Origin: Hysterium pulicare CBS 123377 | Lineage: Eukaryota; Ascomycota; Dothideomycetes; Hysteriales; Hysteriaceae | Length of the DNA: 59,829 nt | Direction: 5' to 3' | NCBI GenBank assembly: GCA_000467715.1 | Contig: AJFK01000749.1 | Location: 1 to 59,829, forward strand | Shown here: positions 45,801 to 57,411 of the stretch, piece by piece | How the letters are laid out: each line of letters starts with the position of its first letter | Position numbering within the stretch: the stretch's first letter is position 1 | Program-made: the position numbers and the translations under genes | Notes under the pieces: model-generated | The model's database searches: none | What the model was told of the DNA's origin: nothing | Seen by the model: only the letters and a program-made list of their open reading frames with translations

Positions 45801-48800
45801 GCTCCTAGCCGGTAAAGACATTGACGAGCTCGCCCCCAGCCAAATTTGAATGCTTCCAGAGGCCAGCGACTCAAGCATATCACTCTTACTTCTAGCTGCG
45901 TTGAAACTGAAGTTGGCTTTGACATATGTTCCCCCAAGTCTCTGGATGTCTGTCAGGTAGGTGACAACTTCCATCTCAGATTCGGTGCTATCGAATACTA
46001 ATGCTCGACTGAAGGTGATATGAGATATTTGTACTGAAGATACCGAATCATTTTCAACTGTCTTCAAAGACGCCTCAATTGCGGCAGTGACATAGCCGGC
46101 GGCTGGAAACACCATCTGGCCCTGGATACGATGGCCTTCTAACCATCGCAATTCTTTGGGTCGAAGTATGTTCCGCCAGCTCATATTCTCATTGGTGGAA
46201 TTCGGACATAAGTGACCGAGGAGCATGTGGACACTATCTGGTCGCTGAAGAACGGCCCTGGTCTTACGTGACTCGAACCAGTACTCATACTCGTGATTCC
46301 AAGCGTACGGGGGGAGTTCCAGACGTAGAGGCAGCACAGGAGCACCAGTCATGAAGGTATCAAAAGATTGGAAATCAACAGATTCTCTGCCAAGGTGTGC
46401 TGCGATATACCCGAAGCAATCAGCAAGTGCCTCCAGATCACTCGATCCTCGCCGGAGAAGACTAGTGTACGGTATATTCTGGCCGCAAAACTCGTGGACA
46501 TTTTGAAGAAACGGAGCCTTCAGTGCCGGGTGCGGTCCGATCTCAATGGCCAAATCAAACGCGCCATTGGTTTCGCATGCGTAGCGCACAGCTTGCATGA
46601 ATTGTACAGGTTTTTGCAGGTTAAGATCCCAGTAAGGACCAGCGAGAGATGTAGCCGGACCATCAAATGCACCACCGTAGGTGCTGGACGACCATGTTGT
46701 GGGCAAAACCGTTGGAGTTGTGATGTTGAGCAAGGCCATAGATTGAAGGTAGGCAGACGAGCAATCTAGCATGAGATCAGAGTGATAAGCCTGGTCAACT
46801 TTGAGGATTCGCGCGAATTTCTGCTCGTCTTTCAATACCGCCTGAATTTCGTGAATAGCGTCCACGCGACCAGACACCGTCACACTATTCGATGAGTTGA
46901 CCGCAGCGATGCAGGCCCGATCGACGAATTCAGGTTCCTCTAGAAGCTCCTGAATATCATCCTGTGAGCTTCCCACGGCCAACATAGCGCCAGTCCTTCG
47001 AGCAAGCCGAGTGTGAAATCCTCTATAGTACGCAATGCAAATTGCATTCTCGGCAGAAATGATCCCTTGGGCGTAGGCAGCTGCGATTTCTCCTGACGAA
47101 TGCCCTACTGCAGCGGTGATTGGAACGCGCGCACTTCGCATGATTTCCAGAAGCAGGATCTGGATTGCGGTGCAGAGCGGCTGCGATAATTCTGCTTGAT
47201 TGACGCGAGATGATAATTCGTCGCGCTCCAGCTCCTCCACCAAAGACCACGAGGGAGGCTCCGGAAGACGCGCCAGGCGAGCATCTAGCTTTTCGAGAAG
47301 TGAACGGGAAGATGCAGACTTTGCCAGTAGATCAGCGCCCATGCGTGCCCATTGTGCGCCTTGCCCCGTGAAAACGCATATCACCTTTGGAGAACGGCTA
47401 CCTGTAGTCATGCTCGGCCGCGAGCCCGAAGAATCTGTGACAGGTCGTTGTGTTGAGTCCAGCGAGCTTTCGATTCTAGAAGAAAGCTCCTGAGTCGTAG
47501 ATGCCGAGAAAGATGCTACAATGGGAAGCCGGGTGCGCCGTGAATGCAAAGTATGAGCCAGTTGTCGCATGTTGATTGAGGCGCCTTTGCGTTGAAGGAA
47601 ATCGTGAAATCGTTGAAGATTGCGAAATAGCGATAGCTCGTTGGTTGCTGAAAAAATGAATGGAGAGAAAACCAGGGTATCAATTGTGCAAGTATCGCGC
47701 CCTGTAGGCGCCCGGTAAGTCTCAAGAATTGCATGTGCATTAGCACCGCCAAAACCAAAGCTGTAATCGATCAAGTCAGTACGTGATCAAGATGCAGAGA
47801 AAGGTTTTAAGGTATGCCGCACCTGTTGACGCTGGCTCTGCGAGGCGCACCATCAGGAACAGACGGCCAAGCAGATGCAACTGTTGGAATACGCAAATGA
47901 CGATAGAACGGTTCGATTGAGGGATTCAGTTGTTGAAACAGCAGATTTGGCGGAATAACTGCGTTCTGCAGAGCGAGAGAAGCTTTCAAGATTCCTGCGA
48001 GGCCCGCTGTGCCTTCAGTGTGCCCCATGACAGTCTTGATGCTGCCAACAAAAAGAGGGATGTCCTCGTCGCTCCTGCTATCGGAGAAAACAGAACTAAT
48101 GGCCTCCGCTTCGGTCGGATCACCTGTAGGAGTTCCTGTACCATGCGCTTCGAAATACTGCGGGTGATCACTGGCTTTACGAGTATCGAGACCTGCTCGC
48201 TGGTAACAGGTACTAATGAGTTTGGATTGTGCTTGAGCGCTCGGGCTAGAATTTCTCAGAGTCAATTTCTGTGATTGTAAGGTAGGCTTCGGCGTTGACT
48301 TACACGGTGATGCCTCTTGTTCGTCCGTCTTGGTTGACGGCTGTCTCTCTGATGACGCATTGAATGTGATCTCCATCCTTCTCCGCCTGCGCAACCGTTT
48401 TCAGTACGACAGCCGCGACACCCTCCCCACGCGCATAACCGTCCGCCCGAGAATCCCACATCCGACTCCTTCCAGTTGGACTAAGCATTTGAAGCTTACT
48501 TTCGCCGATGTATCCCACAGGATCCAGTAAGAGATTAGACCCTGTGGCAATTGCAACCTGAGAGGCACCTGACCGCAGCTGCTGAACTGCATAGTGAACG
48601 GCGTAGAGACTCGAGCTACAGGCGGTATCGATGGTCAGAGAAGGTCCATGCCAGTCGAAGAAATAGGAAATCCGATTTGACATCAGCGATCGGGCTGTTC
48701 CTGTGATGTGGTGGTTGGGAATTGTGTCCTCGTCGCGACTCATCATATGTTCGTAATCAGAAATCATCATTCCCGAGAATACAGCGGTTTCGGAGCCTCG

Positions 48801-49154
48801 AAGACTCTCCATCGGCTGGCCACCATCCTCCAGTGCCTCGAACACGGTCTCGAGAAGTAGGCGAACTTGCGGGTCAAGGCTTTTGGCTTCGAGGGGCGGA
48901 ACGCCGAAAAACTGGGCATCGAATCGCCTCACATTATTATCGTCCGACAGCAGGTAAGACTTGTCCACGTTTGTGTGTCCATGGTATTGTCCGTTCTTGT
49001 GATAGAATCCTTGGCTGCTGAACCGATTCTTAGGTATGAAGGAGAGAATGTCCTTAGGATTGACTAGTGAGTCCCATAAGCTCGAAGGCGAGTTGACATT
49101 TCCTGGGAATCGACACGCGCTCCCCACGATTGCGATAGATTCCGTGGGCCCCAT
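36817..49154 (-). CDS. Hybrid highly reducing PKS-NRPS synthase (KS-AT-DH-MT-ER0-KR-ACP-C-A-T-R)
   Basis: Seven exons on the minus strand: 49154-48304, 48245-47823, 47760-45731, 45646-42469, 42415-42327, 42270-40254 and 40192-36817 (introns 53-84 nt), giving 3987 residues. The iterative polyketide synthase part has KS (Cys179 in DTACSSSL, His318, His359), AT (GHSSG, Ser646), DH (His968 in [10 protein letters not shown], Asp1140 in DAAFQ), C-methyltransferase (LEIGAGTGG from ~1406), a degenerate ER region, KR (GLTGSLG from ~2111, Tyr2250) and ACP (GIDSI, Ser2426). The NRPS part has C (SHLCMDG, His2668), A ([12 protein letters not shown] at ~3155-3166, Asp3202, Lys3514), T (GGTS, Ser3575) and a terminal SDR-type R domain (GATGLLG at ~3654, YTATK with Tyr3802 and Lys3806). 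It would fuse a methylated reduced polyketide to one amino acid and release it as an aldehyde or tetramic acid. The start Met directly precedes the KS. The enoyl reductase at 58538 supplies the missing ER. Confidence 0.97.
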
Positions 49155-50207
49155 TTAAGCCCTCAATCGGAACCGGTCGAACCCAGACGAATATTAACGA
49201 GGCACTCAACCAAGTGAAGGTGAAGGTTAAAGTGCCTTTTATAACTTTTGCAGAACGCGAAGGTAGTGCTACTAGTAAGTGCTAGTGGAAAGATATGGTA
49301 GTCGGAAACAATATGCCCTCTATGTAAATATGATGAAATTTGGCAGACATACGATGCTGCTCGGTGTTGCGAATGTTTTCGATTGGTCCAAGATAGATTT
49401 CTGGAAGTCATATAAGCCATTCGTTCCATTTCAGAAAGGCTTCATTGCACCCCCACAGCTGTAGCATACGCAACGGGCATTGTAGCTTGATTCAGTCAAT
49501 GGACTACGGACCTCCGTAATGAACGATGACTTGACCCGTTTCTACGACGCACACAAGGTTCTTGAAACTGACAAGGGGCACTATACATGGGCTAAGTCCG
49601 CCTGTCTAAGGCCGCCGGGATATACTCCAGCAGCCCATATTGCACTCACTACACAGGGTAAGTGTGAATGCGGCGTCGCTGCATCCTCTTCCATCTAAGG
49701 CTGAGTATGAATGCGGCGTGAGTCGATGCCGATGCGCATGGAGGATTGGCGGCAGTTTAGTCCTTCTCGACGCCATCGGTGATCAAGAAGACGTTGAGGC
49801 ACTGTGATCATCATGGCCAGCGCATTAATAGATCCTGTAGCCGTACATGCGATGTGGTGGTGAGTGAGGTGGGGCCTTTGCCTTGTGGAGATGCGCAGGG
49901 TGGGGTGCAGAGCCGGTCGTTGCGTCGCTTAGTCATGTGAACACCAATCACAAATCTTGACAGCGAATACGCACTTGTTGCCTTAACGCCGCTGATTGAA
50001 GGCAGCCAAGAGCGAAGTACATCCAACGAGAGCTTTCATCATGGGTGCAGATCCCTTGACCTGAGTCCCGATCAACAATCAATATGAGGAAGGCGCGGTC
50101 ATATGTTACATGATACAAAATTCATTAAGACGCCTATTTCAAAGCAGCCAATATTATGGGCCCCCTCTTGGAGCCGGAGCACGATGCCAGATATCGATCG
50201 TATCCTC
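49155..50207 (-). promoter_or_regulatory. PKS-NRPS upstream region with repeated AATGCGGCG element
   Basis: About 1.05 kb between the PKS-NRPS start and the stop of the next minus-strand gene. Two copies of AGTRTGAATGCGGCG lie at 49661-49675 and 49704-49718, about 500-560 bp upstream of the ATG. The TGCGGC core recurs in the other cluster promoters. Around 49265-49287 there is AGTGCTA-CTAGTA-AGTGCTA, a small direct repeat around a palindrome. No gene is supported here. Regulatory function is inferred only from position and repetition. Confidence 0.4.
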
Positions 50208-51334
50208 CTACGCCACTTCGGACCTGTACGTGTCGAGAGCAACACAATCGCTCCTATCGTCAACCCTGATCCAAGTCAAGTCCTTGCTATTCTGTGCCGT
50301 TGCAGATCGCGGTGGTCCATGTGCGTGTCTCCAGCTCAACGACATCGATGCCTTGGAGGTAAGATTGGAAGTGAAGATACTGACTTTTGTGAGTAGTGGT
50401 TTGAAAGTGATCACGCAGCAGCAGATGATGCTGAGTCCCATCTGAACGCTAGCCCATACACCCATGATGTATTGATTGCCAACAGCAACGCCGGCTCTCA
50501 GGCTTGTGCCGATCTTGACGAAGCCAATGACACCAGCAAGGCCGCCAATCGTGAAGACAATTGACAGTCTCCATCTTGTCTTCTTGTCCGTCTGTAGGCC
50601 CCGCAGCATGATCACCGCTTGTATCGCCAGAACAAAGTCTATAAGAGAGTTGGCTGACTCGTTGACGGCAAGGAAAGGGCCGTAGTGGATGCAGTGGCCT
50701 TCGATTTGAGGTGTCCAGAATTTGCTGATAGGTACGCACTGAAAGATGTTGACAAAGACGTTCTCGATCGTATGAATTATCTGTAAGGCTCCGACAGCCT
50801 TGATCCAGAACGCGTATGTATGGAATACGCCGAAGATCCGGTAGTATAGGAACAAGATGCTCATCTTGGCGCAAAGTTGATTGAGAGGAAACATGAGACT
50901 TGCAACGAACAACATCTGATTGACTTGTATGAGTGCATGGTCGATTGAGCTTAAATTTCCGCAAAAGGGGATGGTTGTACACTGGATGATGCGACGGGAA
51001 CTCACCTTGTTTACAGCAGCAATCTCTTCAGGTGTAGACCCTGATCCGTCTGGTGCTGTCCGAACATTGCTGGACACTGTCAAGGTGAGCCTTGTTCAAT
51101 ATTCCGACGTTTTCAGAGCAATTGTATACTGGACTTACTCAAACTGAGGAAGACAACCCAGAGAAGAAGGCAAATGAGTGCCCCCAAGGCGAGCCAATCT
51201 TCCATGGCAACACGACGCTTGGTCAATCTTGTAGCGTAGAAGCGTAGTCCCGTGACGATGATGCAGATCGGAGTAAAGACAACAAGAACTGCAAAGCCAG
51301 CTTGCAGTACTGGGTCGGCGAAAAGTCCTGGCAT
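50208..51334 (-). CDS. Rhodopsin-domain (PTH11/SAT4-like) membrane protein inside the cluster
   Basis: Three exons on the minus strand, 51334-51139, 51076-51006 and 50915-50208, with introns of 62 and 90 nt, give 324 residues. Seven hydrophobic helices with family motifs are visible: FAVLVVFTPICIIVTGLRFY, AMEDWLALGALICLLLWVVF, MFPLNQLCAKMSILFLYYRIF, FQCVPISKFWTPQIEGHC, SANSLIDFVLAIQAVIML and VGNQYIMGVWASVQMGLSII. The loop after helix 2 is polar (APDGSGSTPEE). The tail of about 50 residues is basic and Ser/Thr-rich. It lies between the PKS-NRPS and the P450, divergent from the P450 with a shared ~1 kb promoter. It is therefore probably part of the cluster, although no catalytic role of the family in biosynthesis is known to me. 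It may transport, sense or simply be a bystander. Confidence 0.88.
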
Positions 51335-52324
51335 CTCGGAAGTATACAGCCCATATAATTCTCAGTTCAGCCAGTGCCGTTTGAGCTATTGTTCTAGGTA
51401 TAACAAGAGCGTTATGAAGCCGCTGAAGGTAATCACTTAGAGCGAACGCGATCCCGGAGGACTTTGGAGGGGCATACAGGCGTTTAACAGACTTCTAACC
51501 TCGAATATCTAGAAGCTGACTTCGGTGTCCGAATGGACTGCCCAGGACGGATAACAATCTCATTCTTCTGATCCTATGGAGTACAGTGTTTCAGGGGTAA
51601 GTTTCACCAGTAGATACTGTAGTAGACCTGTGACGTAGGAGGAAAGAGAGACCATGATTTGGCTACTTATGGCACGCGAAAGGCCACTGTCCAGTCAAAC
51701 GAGAGTGGCACAGTGCAAACGCCAGACTTCCCTGGTAAATATACCCCTACACCACTGTACACGACCGTCGCCCTGAGAGCTTACATGGACTGACTGGGGA
51801 CTGAACTCGTTGCCAAACGAGAATGTCTGCACCAATCATTAAGAAGCTTAGCACCGCAAGTCAGCGCTAGCCGTCGAACGCAATACGGTCGTTGCCTGGT
51901 CATCTTGAAGGTGTTGTGTATTGACCCTATCAAATTCATTGCGGCACAGCGCCTGCTCTTCGCTCCGGACAATATCGGAGGGTTCAAGTCGATGCAAATT
52001 GATGCAGGTTAACGGCTGACCGGTCAATATCGGTGGGTTCAGGTTGATGCAGGTCTATGCAAATTAACAACTGACCGTTCAGCAGCTCATGCATGCGAGG
52101 CACTTCCGAAACAGCCCATGCAGGTGGCACGGAATGTGTGACATCAGGTGTCAACCGTGCGAGTGGACTCTACTTGCCTAGATAGTTCTACCACCACAAC
52201 ATGCTAAGCTGCAGAGCCCCACTTGCCCTTTCGCAGTAGATGCATTGCCCATCGTTTGGAACGATCGAGGTATAACACGACCAACAAAACCCTCACTCTG
52301 TACAGAAACGAGACTTTCCGCAGT
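51335..52324. promoter_or_regulatory. Bidirectional promoter region of rhodopsin-domain and P450 genes
   Basis: About 990 bp separate the two divergent start codons. It contains an ATTGCGGCACAGC word (51938-51950) that also occurs twice in the enoyl reductase promoter. Next to it is a 55-bp tandem duplication (51970-52079). No gene is supported within it. Shared regulation of the two genes is an inference from the layout. Confidence 0.5.
51970..52079 (+). repeat. Imperfect 55-bp tandem duplication in the bidirectional promoter
   Basis: Copy 1 is 51970-52024 and copy 2 is 52025-52079. Both start CAATATCGG(A/T)GGGTTCA and end GACCG(G/T)T, each holding GATGCA and ATGCAAATT words in different order. 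The copies lie about 250-350 bp upstream of the P450 ATG. The internal TCGG and CGG words could be Zn2Cys6 half-sites. Confidence 0.85.
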
Positions 52325-54325
52325 ATGGAGAACCTTCTTGCACCGTGGCTGGCTACCTTCACCCACTGGCGATTCGAGACTGCGCTAGGTGCTGTTAGTA
52401 CTTCCACCATCATCTTCCGCGTGACAATCTGACGACGCAGGTGTTTGCGTACATCATATCACGATACATCTACCTAACGCATTTTCACCCGGCTTCCAAG
52501 TATCACGGGCCGCGCCTGGCTTCCATATCTAATCTCTGGCTCTCATACTACCGGTACGTAGGCGGTTTCTAATGAGAACAGGATCAATAACATACCTTTA
52601 ACTTATCTCACGTAGATTCACTGGGAGATATCCATGGGCAGTCGAGGATGCGCTTAAAAAATACGGTAAGCTCGGTATTGGTCTTGGTTCTCCGTTCAAT
52701 CGCTAAAAAGACTGAGGCGACGTCGTTCGGATTGCGCCAAACGAGCTGGTCTTCATCACTCCACAGGCAGAATCTGGTAGAAGCCACCACGAGGAAGTGA
52801 AATACATCCACAGCGTATATCTGACATCCTTGGCATTCTAGATATCTACACGTCGCATACCAAGAACCAAGAGCACTTCCGCAAAGTCGACTCTGGAATT
52901 CCGCTGCCAGATGATGGTATCTCTTTCGAGAGAGATCCGGCGAAGCATCGACAATTGGCCAAAAAGCTAACAGGAGCATGGAGTGCTAAGTCTCTGAAAA
53001 CCATGGAGCCGACCATGCATTCGTACATCGACTTGTTCATACAGAAGCTGAAAGAAGTTGGGGATAGTGAGGACGGCATAGATCTCCAAGCTGTAAGTGC
53101 GGTCTCCCACCGTTCCGACCATCAATCAGCGAACATACCCATGATAACAGTCAAGCTACCACTCAGTGGACGGACAGACTTGCCATGGACATGTCAGCCG
53201 AATTGGCGTACGGCCGCAAGATGCGTCAACTTGAAAAAGGTAATTGTCTTCTTGCGCATCTTTCTGCAGCGGGACATTCGCTGAGTATCAAACCCAGGCG
53301 AAAATGCGCCTCTATTGGATACCTTCTGGCAGTTGAACTTCTTCATCACCATTAACAGGATTGGCAACATGTTTCCTTTCCTCAGTCCCGTGAAATATTT
53401 CTTTGTGCCGCTCAAGGTGCTGCTCAGCCATTTTCGCATCGAACAATTGAATCGCGAAGCAGTTGAAGACCGTGTCGCGCGTCGACATGAGCCTCATCCG
53501 TTGGACCACTTCGATAGCATGCTCCCACCGGAAGCGCCTGTTCCCGTGGGGCGCGAAAAGGTGCATTTTGAAATACTTGCAGGCCACCTCCTTGTTGGCG
53601 GGTTCGAATCAGTCTCTGGTCAATATCATTGCGCACTCATGTTCTTGCTGCTCCAGCCTGAGTTGCTACAAGCTTTAGTCGACGAAGTCAGGACGACATT
53701 TGATAAATTCGAGCACATCGACGCGGATTCCTTAGTCTCCTTGCCGTTTCTGAACGCAGTTATGAACGAAACGCTTCGAATGACGGTGAACGTGGCGGCA
53801 ATCATTCCACGCGAAAGCCCAGGTGCTACAGTGGACGGAAACTACATACCGAAAGGAGTACGTAGACATTGTACTAGCTACCATAGCGACTCTCTTGATA
53901 AACTAATGCTTTGATCATCGCTAGATCATCGTTCACTTTGCCCATTTTTCCTTCACTCGCAGCCCGCGCTACTTCTATGATGGCCGATCGTTCCGGCCTC
54001 AGCGTTGGCTCCCCAGAGAGCATCCCCTGTACGAGGCGGTCTTTGAAAACGATGCCACTGAGGCTTTTCATCCATTTGGACACGGCCCGAGATCTGTGAG
54101 TAGCGTCACCTTGAGCTATCCAATTTTGGCTAATCAATTTCGTAGTGCATTGCCATGGCACAGGGATTGCGGCAGCTAAGACTCTACTTGGCCAAGGTAC
54201 CTTGGGCGCTGGACGTAGAGCTAGTACCCGGCCAAGATCTCAACTTCGAACGAGACTCACGACTCTATGCGATGTGGGAGAAACCCGGGATGCGCGTGCG
54301 GTTCCATCCCGCGGATCAGGGCTGA
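52325..54325 (+). CDS. Cytochrome P450 monooxygenase of the cluster
   Basis: Nine exons: 52325-52393, 52441-52553, 52616-52665, 52717-52776, 52842-53092, 53167-53239, 53298-53857, 53925-54095 and 54146-54325 (introns 47-74 nt), giving 508 residues. It is a heme monooxygenase, anchored in the ER membrane by its N-terminal hydrophobic segment (ALGAVFAYIISRYIYL). Landmarks are the Pro-rich hinge region KYHGPRLA, VVRIAPNELVF, the I-helix GGFES (306-310, a variant of A/GGxE/DT), the K-helix ExxR E363-R366, FRPQRWL, and the heme-binding FGHGPRSCIA with Cys450. It resembles the P450 group often found in fungal polyketide clusters. It most likely hydroxylates, epoxidises or rearranges the PKS-NRPS product. 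The site of oxidation cannot be read from sequence. The start was chosen because it splices into the membrane anchor. Confidence 0.9.
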
Positions 54326-55348
54326 ACATAATCAATATATAATTGCTGAAAAAGGGCAATTATGATTCCAGGAGTTAAATTCAAATAATCTATGCTTTAG
54401 TGCGTATTTATCTAGAAGCCCCTTTTTATATTTTTCAGGTTCTACTAATATTTTCTACGAAATACTGAGTCTAAAATTAAAAATCTTTACATTAATGTTT
54501 ACTTATAAAGTCCCCTTGGCAGTCTAAGCATCTCAGAATATAATGACTATGTGCAGCCCTGCCACGAATGCTTAGAAACTGAGTCATGCTCGAAATAAGA
54601 AGTGACCATCCTTTGCAGCTCACGCATGCACAGCCGGACAAGGTACATGCATGGGGATAATCACGGGTGGAAGTAGGGGATGATGTAAGTGATAGTATAG
54701 CGATACTTTCAGCGCTCATGGTCGGTGTATGTGCGGGAAGGCAACTCTCAGACCAAAGATCCCCTTCTGGACTGCAATTATATTAGCTTTTTATAGAGCC
54801 GTCATCTCGGATACAGCCCCGTACAAGAGCAAGAGCTGAGGATAGGGTCATAGGTGTCCCCGCAGCCTTTTCATGTTCAACATTGTCACCTTGCCAGGGT
54901 ATGCTATTTCTTTCACGTTCACGTTCCCGTTCGCCCGGGGCCAAAGCGGTGCCCCTGGGCTTTGGCGTGGGCGAAGGATGGATTGGATCCACGTTGGATC
55001 CAATTCACTGATCTTGATATTTCAATATTATAACTGTAAATTGTCTCACTGCATCGGGGTCCGACGGGTGGCGTCGAAGTAAGACGAACCATCCGGCTGG
55101 GGTTCAGAATTTTAGCCTGCTTCTTCGATATCCAGCCTGCAAGTGTGCATGGTTGAACATGACTGAATGAATCAGTTCAGAGGTCGATCTGGCTGACAGC
55201 GGTGACGCCCTTGTGGAACTCATGGGTAAAGTATCGGCACGCCAGGCTTGGAATATATCCCGCGCGGACAAGTAGTGACTTCTATCGAGGCTGCTGCCGA
55301 GTGCCACTACCCTTCTACTGACCATCACAGCGACTATAATAAGCAAAG
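54326..55348. other. Intergenic region with AT-rich block
   Basis: About 1 kb between the P450 and MFS genes, both on the plus strand. The first ~180 bp (54340-54520) is strikingly AT-rich compared with its surroundings. This could be the P450 3' untranslated region or a decayed, RIP-like fragment. The rest should be the MFS promoter. No gene is supported. Confidence 0.45.
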
Positions 55349-57411
55349 ATGCAGTCCATACAATCAAGCACCCATACACGTAACGCTGACGGTCATGACA
55401 ACGACCGGCAAGTCATAGAGGGCCACCCTTCAACACCTCCACCATCGCGCGTCGAGAGCAACAAGGAAAAGACCTTAAACGATGCGCCGCCAGCCAAATC
55501 CCCCGATTTTCAACGAGGCATCCGATTCTGGTGCATCATTGTAGGGCTCTCCGTGTCGTCGCTGCAAAGTTCTCTCGAAAACAGCGTCATTGTTACTGCT
55601 GGGCCCGCTATCGTGAAGGATCTTGCGATGGGAGAAGAGTACATCTGGATCACCAATGCATTTTTTCTCTGCTGGTACGTGTCATGTTGTGTCATGTTGT
55701 GTCTCCGTTGGGTTTGTTTGAAAGCTCACTCTTCTCTCCATCTTGCAGTGCTGCTGTCCAGCCTTTATACGGCCAATTGTGTAATATCTTTGGCCGCCGT
55801 TGGCTCATGTTGGGTGCAACGGCGCTGTTTACCCTCGGATCAGGCATTTGTGGTGGAGCGATCAATAGCAGTATGCTGATAGCTGGCCGCGGGATTCAGG
55901 GCGCAGGGTCAGGCGGCATGGTCATGATTTCCGGTTCGTTCTAGTCATTTAATACCTTCGATCGATTGAGCGACAATTCACTGACCAGAATCCACTTTTA
56001 GGCATCATCATTGGAGATCTGGTGCCACTACGTCAACGAGGCTACTACCTTGCAATCGTAATGATATCATATACAGTGGGTATGACGGCAGGGCCAATTG
56101 TCGGGGGTGCTGTTGTTGATTCAGGTTCCTGGAGATGGGTACGTCAAGCCGCCCAAGCACATGCGTCACTTCCCACGGCTTGGTGCTTTCGCAGAATGAA
56201 TACTGACATGGCGCCCAAATCAGGTCTTCTACCTCAACGTTCCCATCGGCGGACTCGCACTGATGGTTCTTTTCTTATACCTGCACGTTAGCTACGACAA
56301 AGAGATGAAGTTATCACAAAAGATGAAACGGATCGACTACGTTGGCAACGGTCTCCTGATGGCTGGGACAATCTCCATGCTCTACGCCCTAACCTACGCC
56401 GGTGTCAAGAGCTCTTGGGGAACTTGGACGACTCTCGTGCCTTTCTGCCTGGGACTGTTCGGCCTCCTGTTGTTCGCATTCTGGGAGTCTTATGGCATAG
56501 CACCAGAGCCAGTAATGCCACCGCGACTATTTCGCAACCGTACCTCCAAGATTATCGCCGTCAATACGTTCCTCCACTGGATGCTGACCTACTGGGGCAT
56601 GTACTTCCTGCCGCTCTACTTCCAGGCCGTGCTCTTGTACGCGGCGCGACATACGGGTGTCGCCCTCCTCCCCATGACCATCTTGTCCATCCCGAGCTGC
56701 GCCATTGCAGCCACACTGGTCTCCTACTGGGGCCGCTTCAAATGGCTCCTGACGGCCGGCGAAGTCGTCTTCACGCTGGGCCTTGGTCTTTTGTCCATGC
56801 AGCGGCAAAGCAGCACGACGGCAGAATGGGCGACCTTCCAGTGCGTCTGCGCTATCGGTGCTGGAGTCGTTCTCGAGACCCTGCTGCCGGGCTTCCAGGC
56901 ACCTGTCGACGAGGAGGACCAGGCTGCTGCCACTTCAACATGGGCATTCATCCGCACCGTAGGTGGCATTTGGGGCGTCGCTGTACCCGCTACAATCCTG
57001 AACAACCGCATACAGGCCCTGTCCTCGACTATCTCAGATCCTTCCGCACGCGAAGTCTTCCGCGCAGGTGGAGCGTACGAACACGCATCCGCCGCATTCA
57101 TCCACAGGTTTCCTGAACCCATCATCAGCGAAATCAGACACATATACAAAGAAGCTCTGCGTGTCACCTTTCTGGTCGCTGTTGGCATAGGCTGTTTTGC
57201 GTGCGTGCTTTTCCTATGTCAGCAGGACGTCCCGCTGAGACAGCATCTCGAGACCAAGTACGGGTTGGCTGACGAAGTCGAAGCAACTCAAATGAAGCTC
57301 AAGAAGGAGAAGAAGACGGAAGTGGATCGTGCTGCTGCTGCTGAAAGGGAACGTGGGTCGCTCGGAGAAGATGGAAACAGTGCTGTGAATGAGGGTGTGG
57401 TGGAGGTCTGA
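55349..57411 (+). CDS. MFS multidrug-type exporter (DHA14-like, 14 helices)
   Basis: Four exons, 55349-55674, 55749-55933, 56002-56138 and 56224-57411, with introns of 74, 68 and 85 nt, give 611 residues. A polar N-terminal tail of ~65 residues leads into the transporter. Motif A appears as [10 protein letters not shown] and motif C-like as [17 protein letters not shown], followed by [16 protein letters not shown], the strongly conserved start of the central region of drug:H+ antiporters. The number of hydrophobic segments fits the 14-helix class. The C-terminus is a long Lys/Glu-rich tail. Within this cluster it most probably exports the metabolite and so gives self-protection. The substrate itself cannot be deduced. 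Confidence 0.93.

Noticed and set aside
53595-53625. tRNA-like B-box word (GGTTCGAATC) at about 53602
   Set aside because: It lies inside a well-supported P450 exon and no matching A-box or cloverleaf is present.
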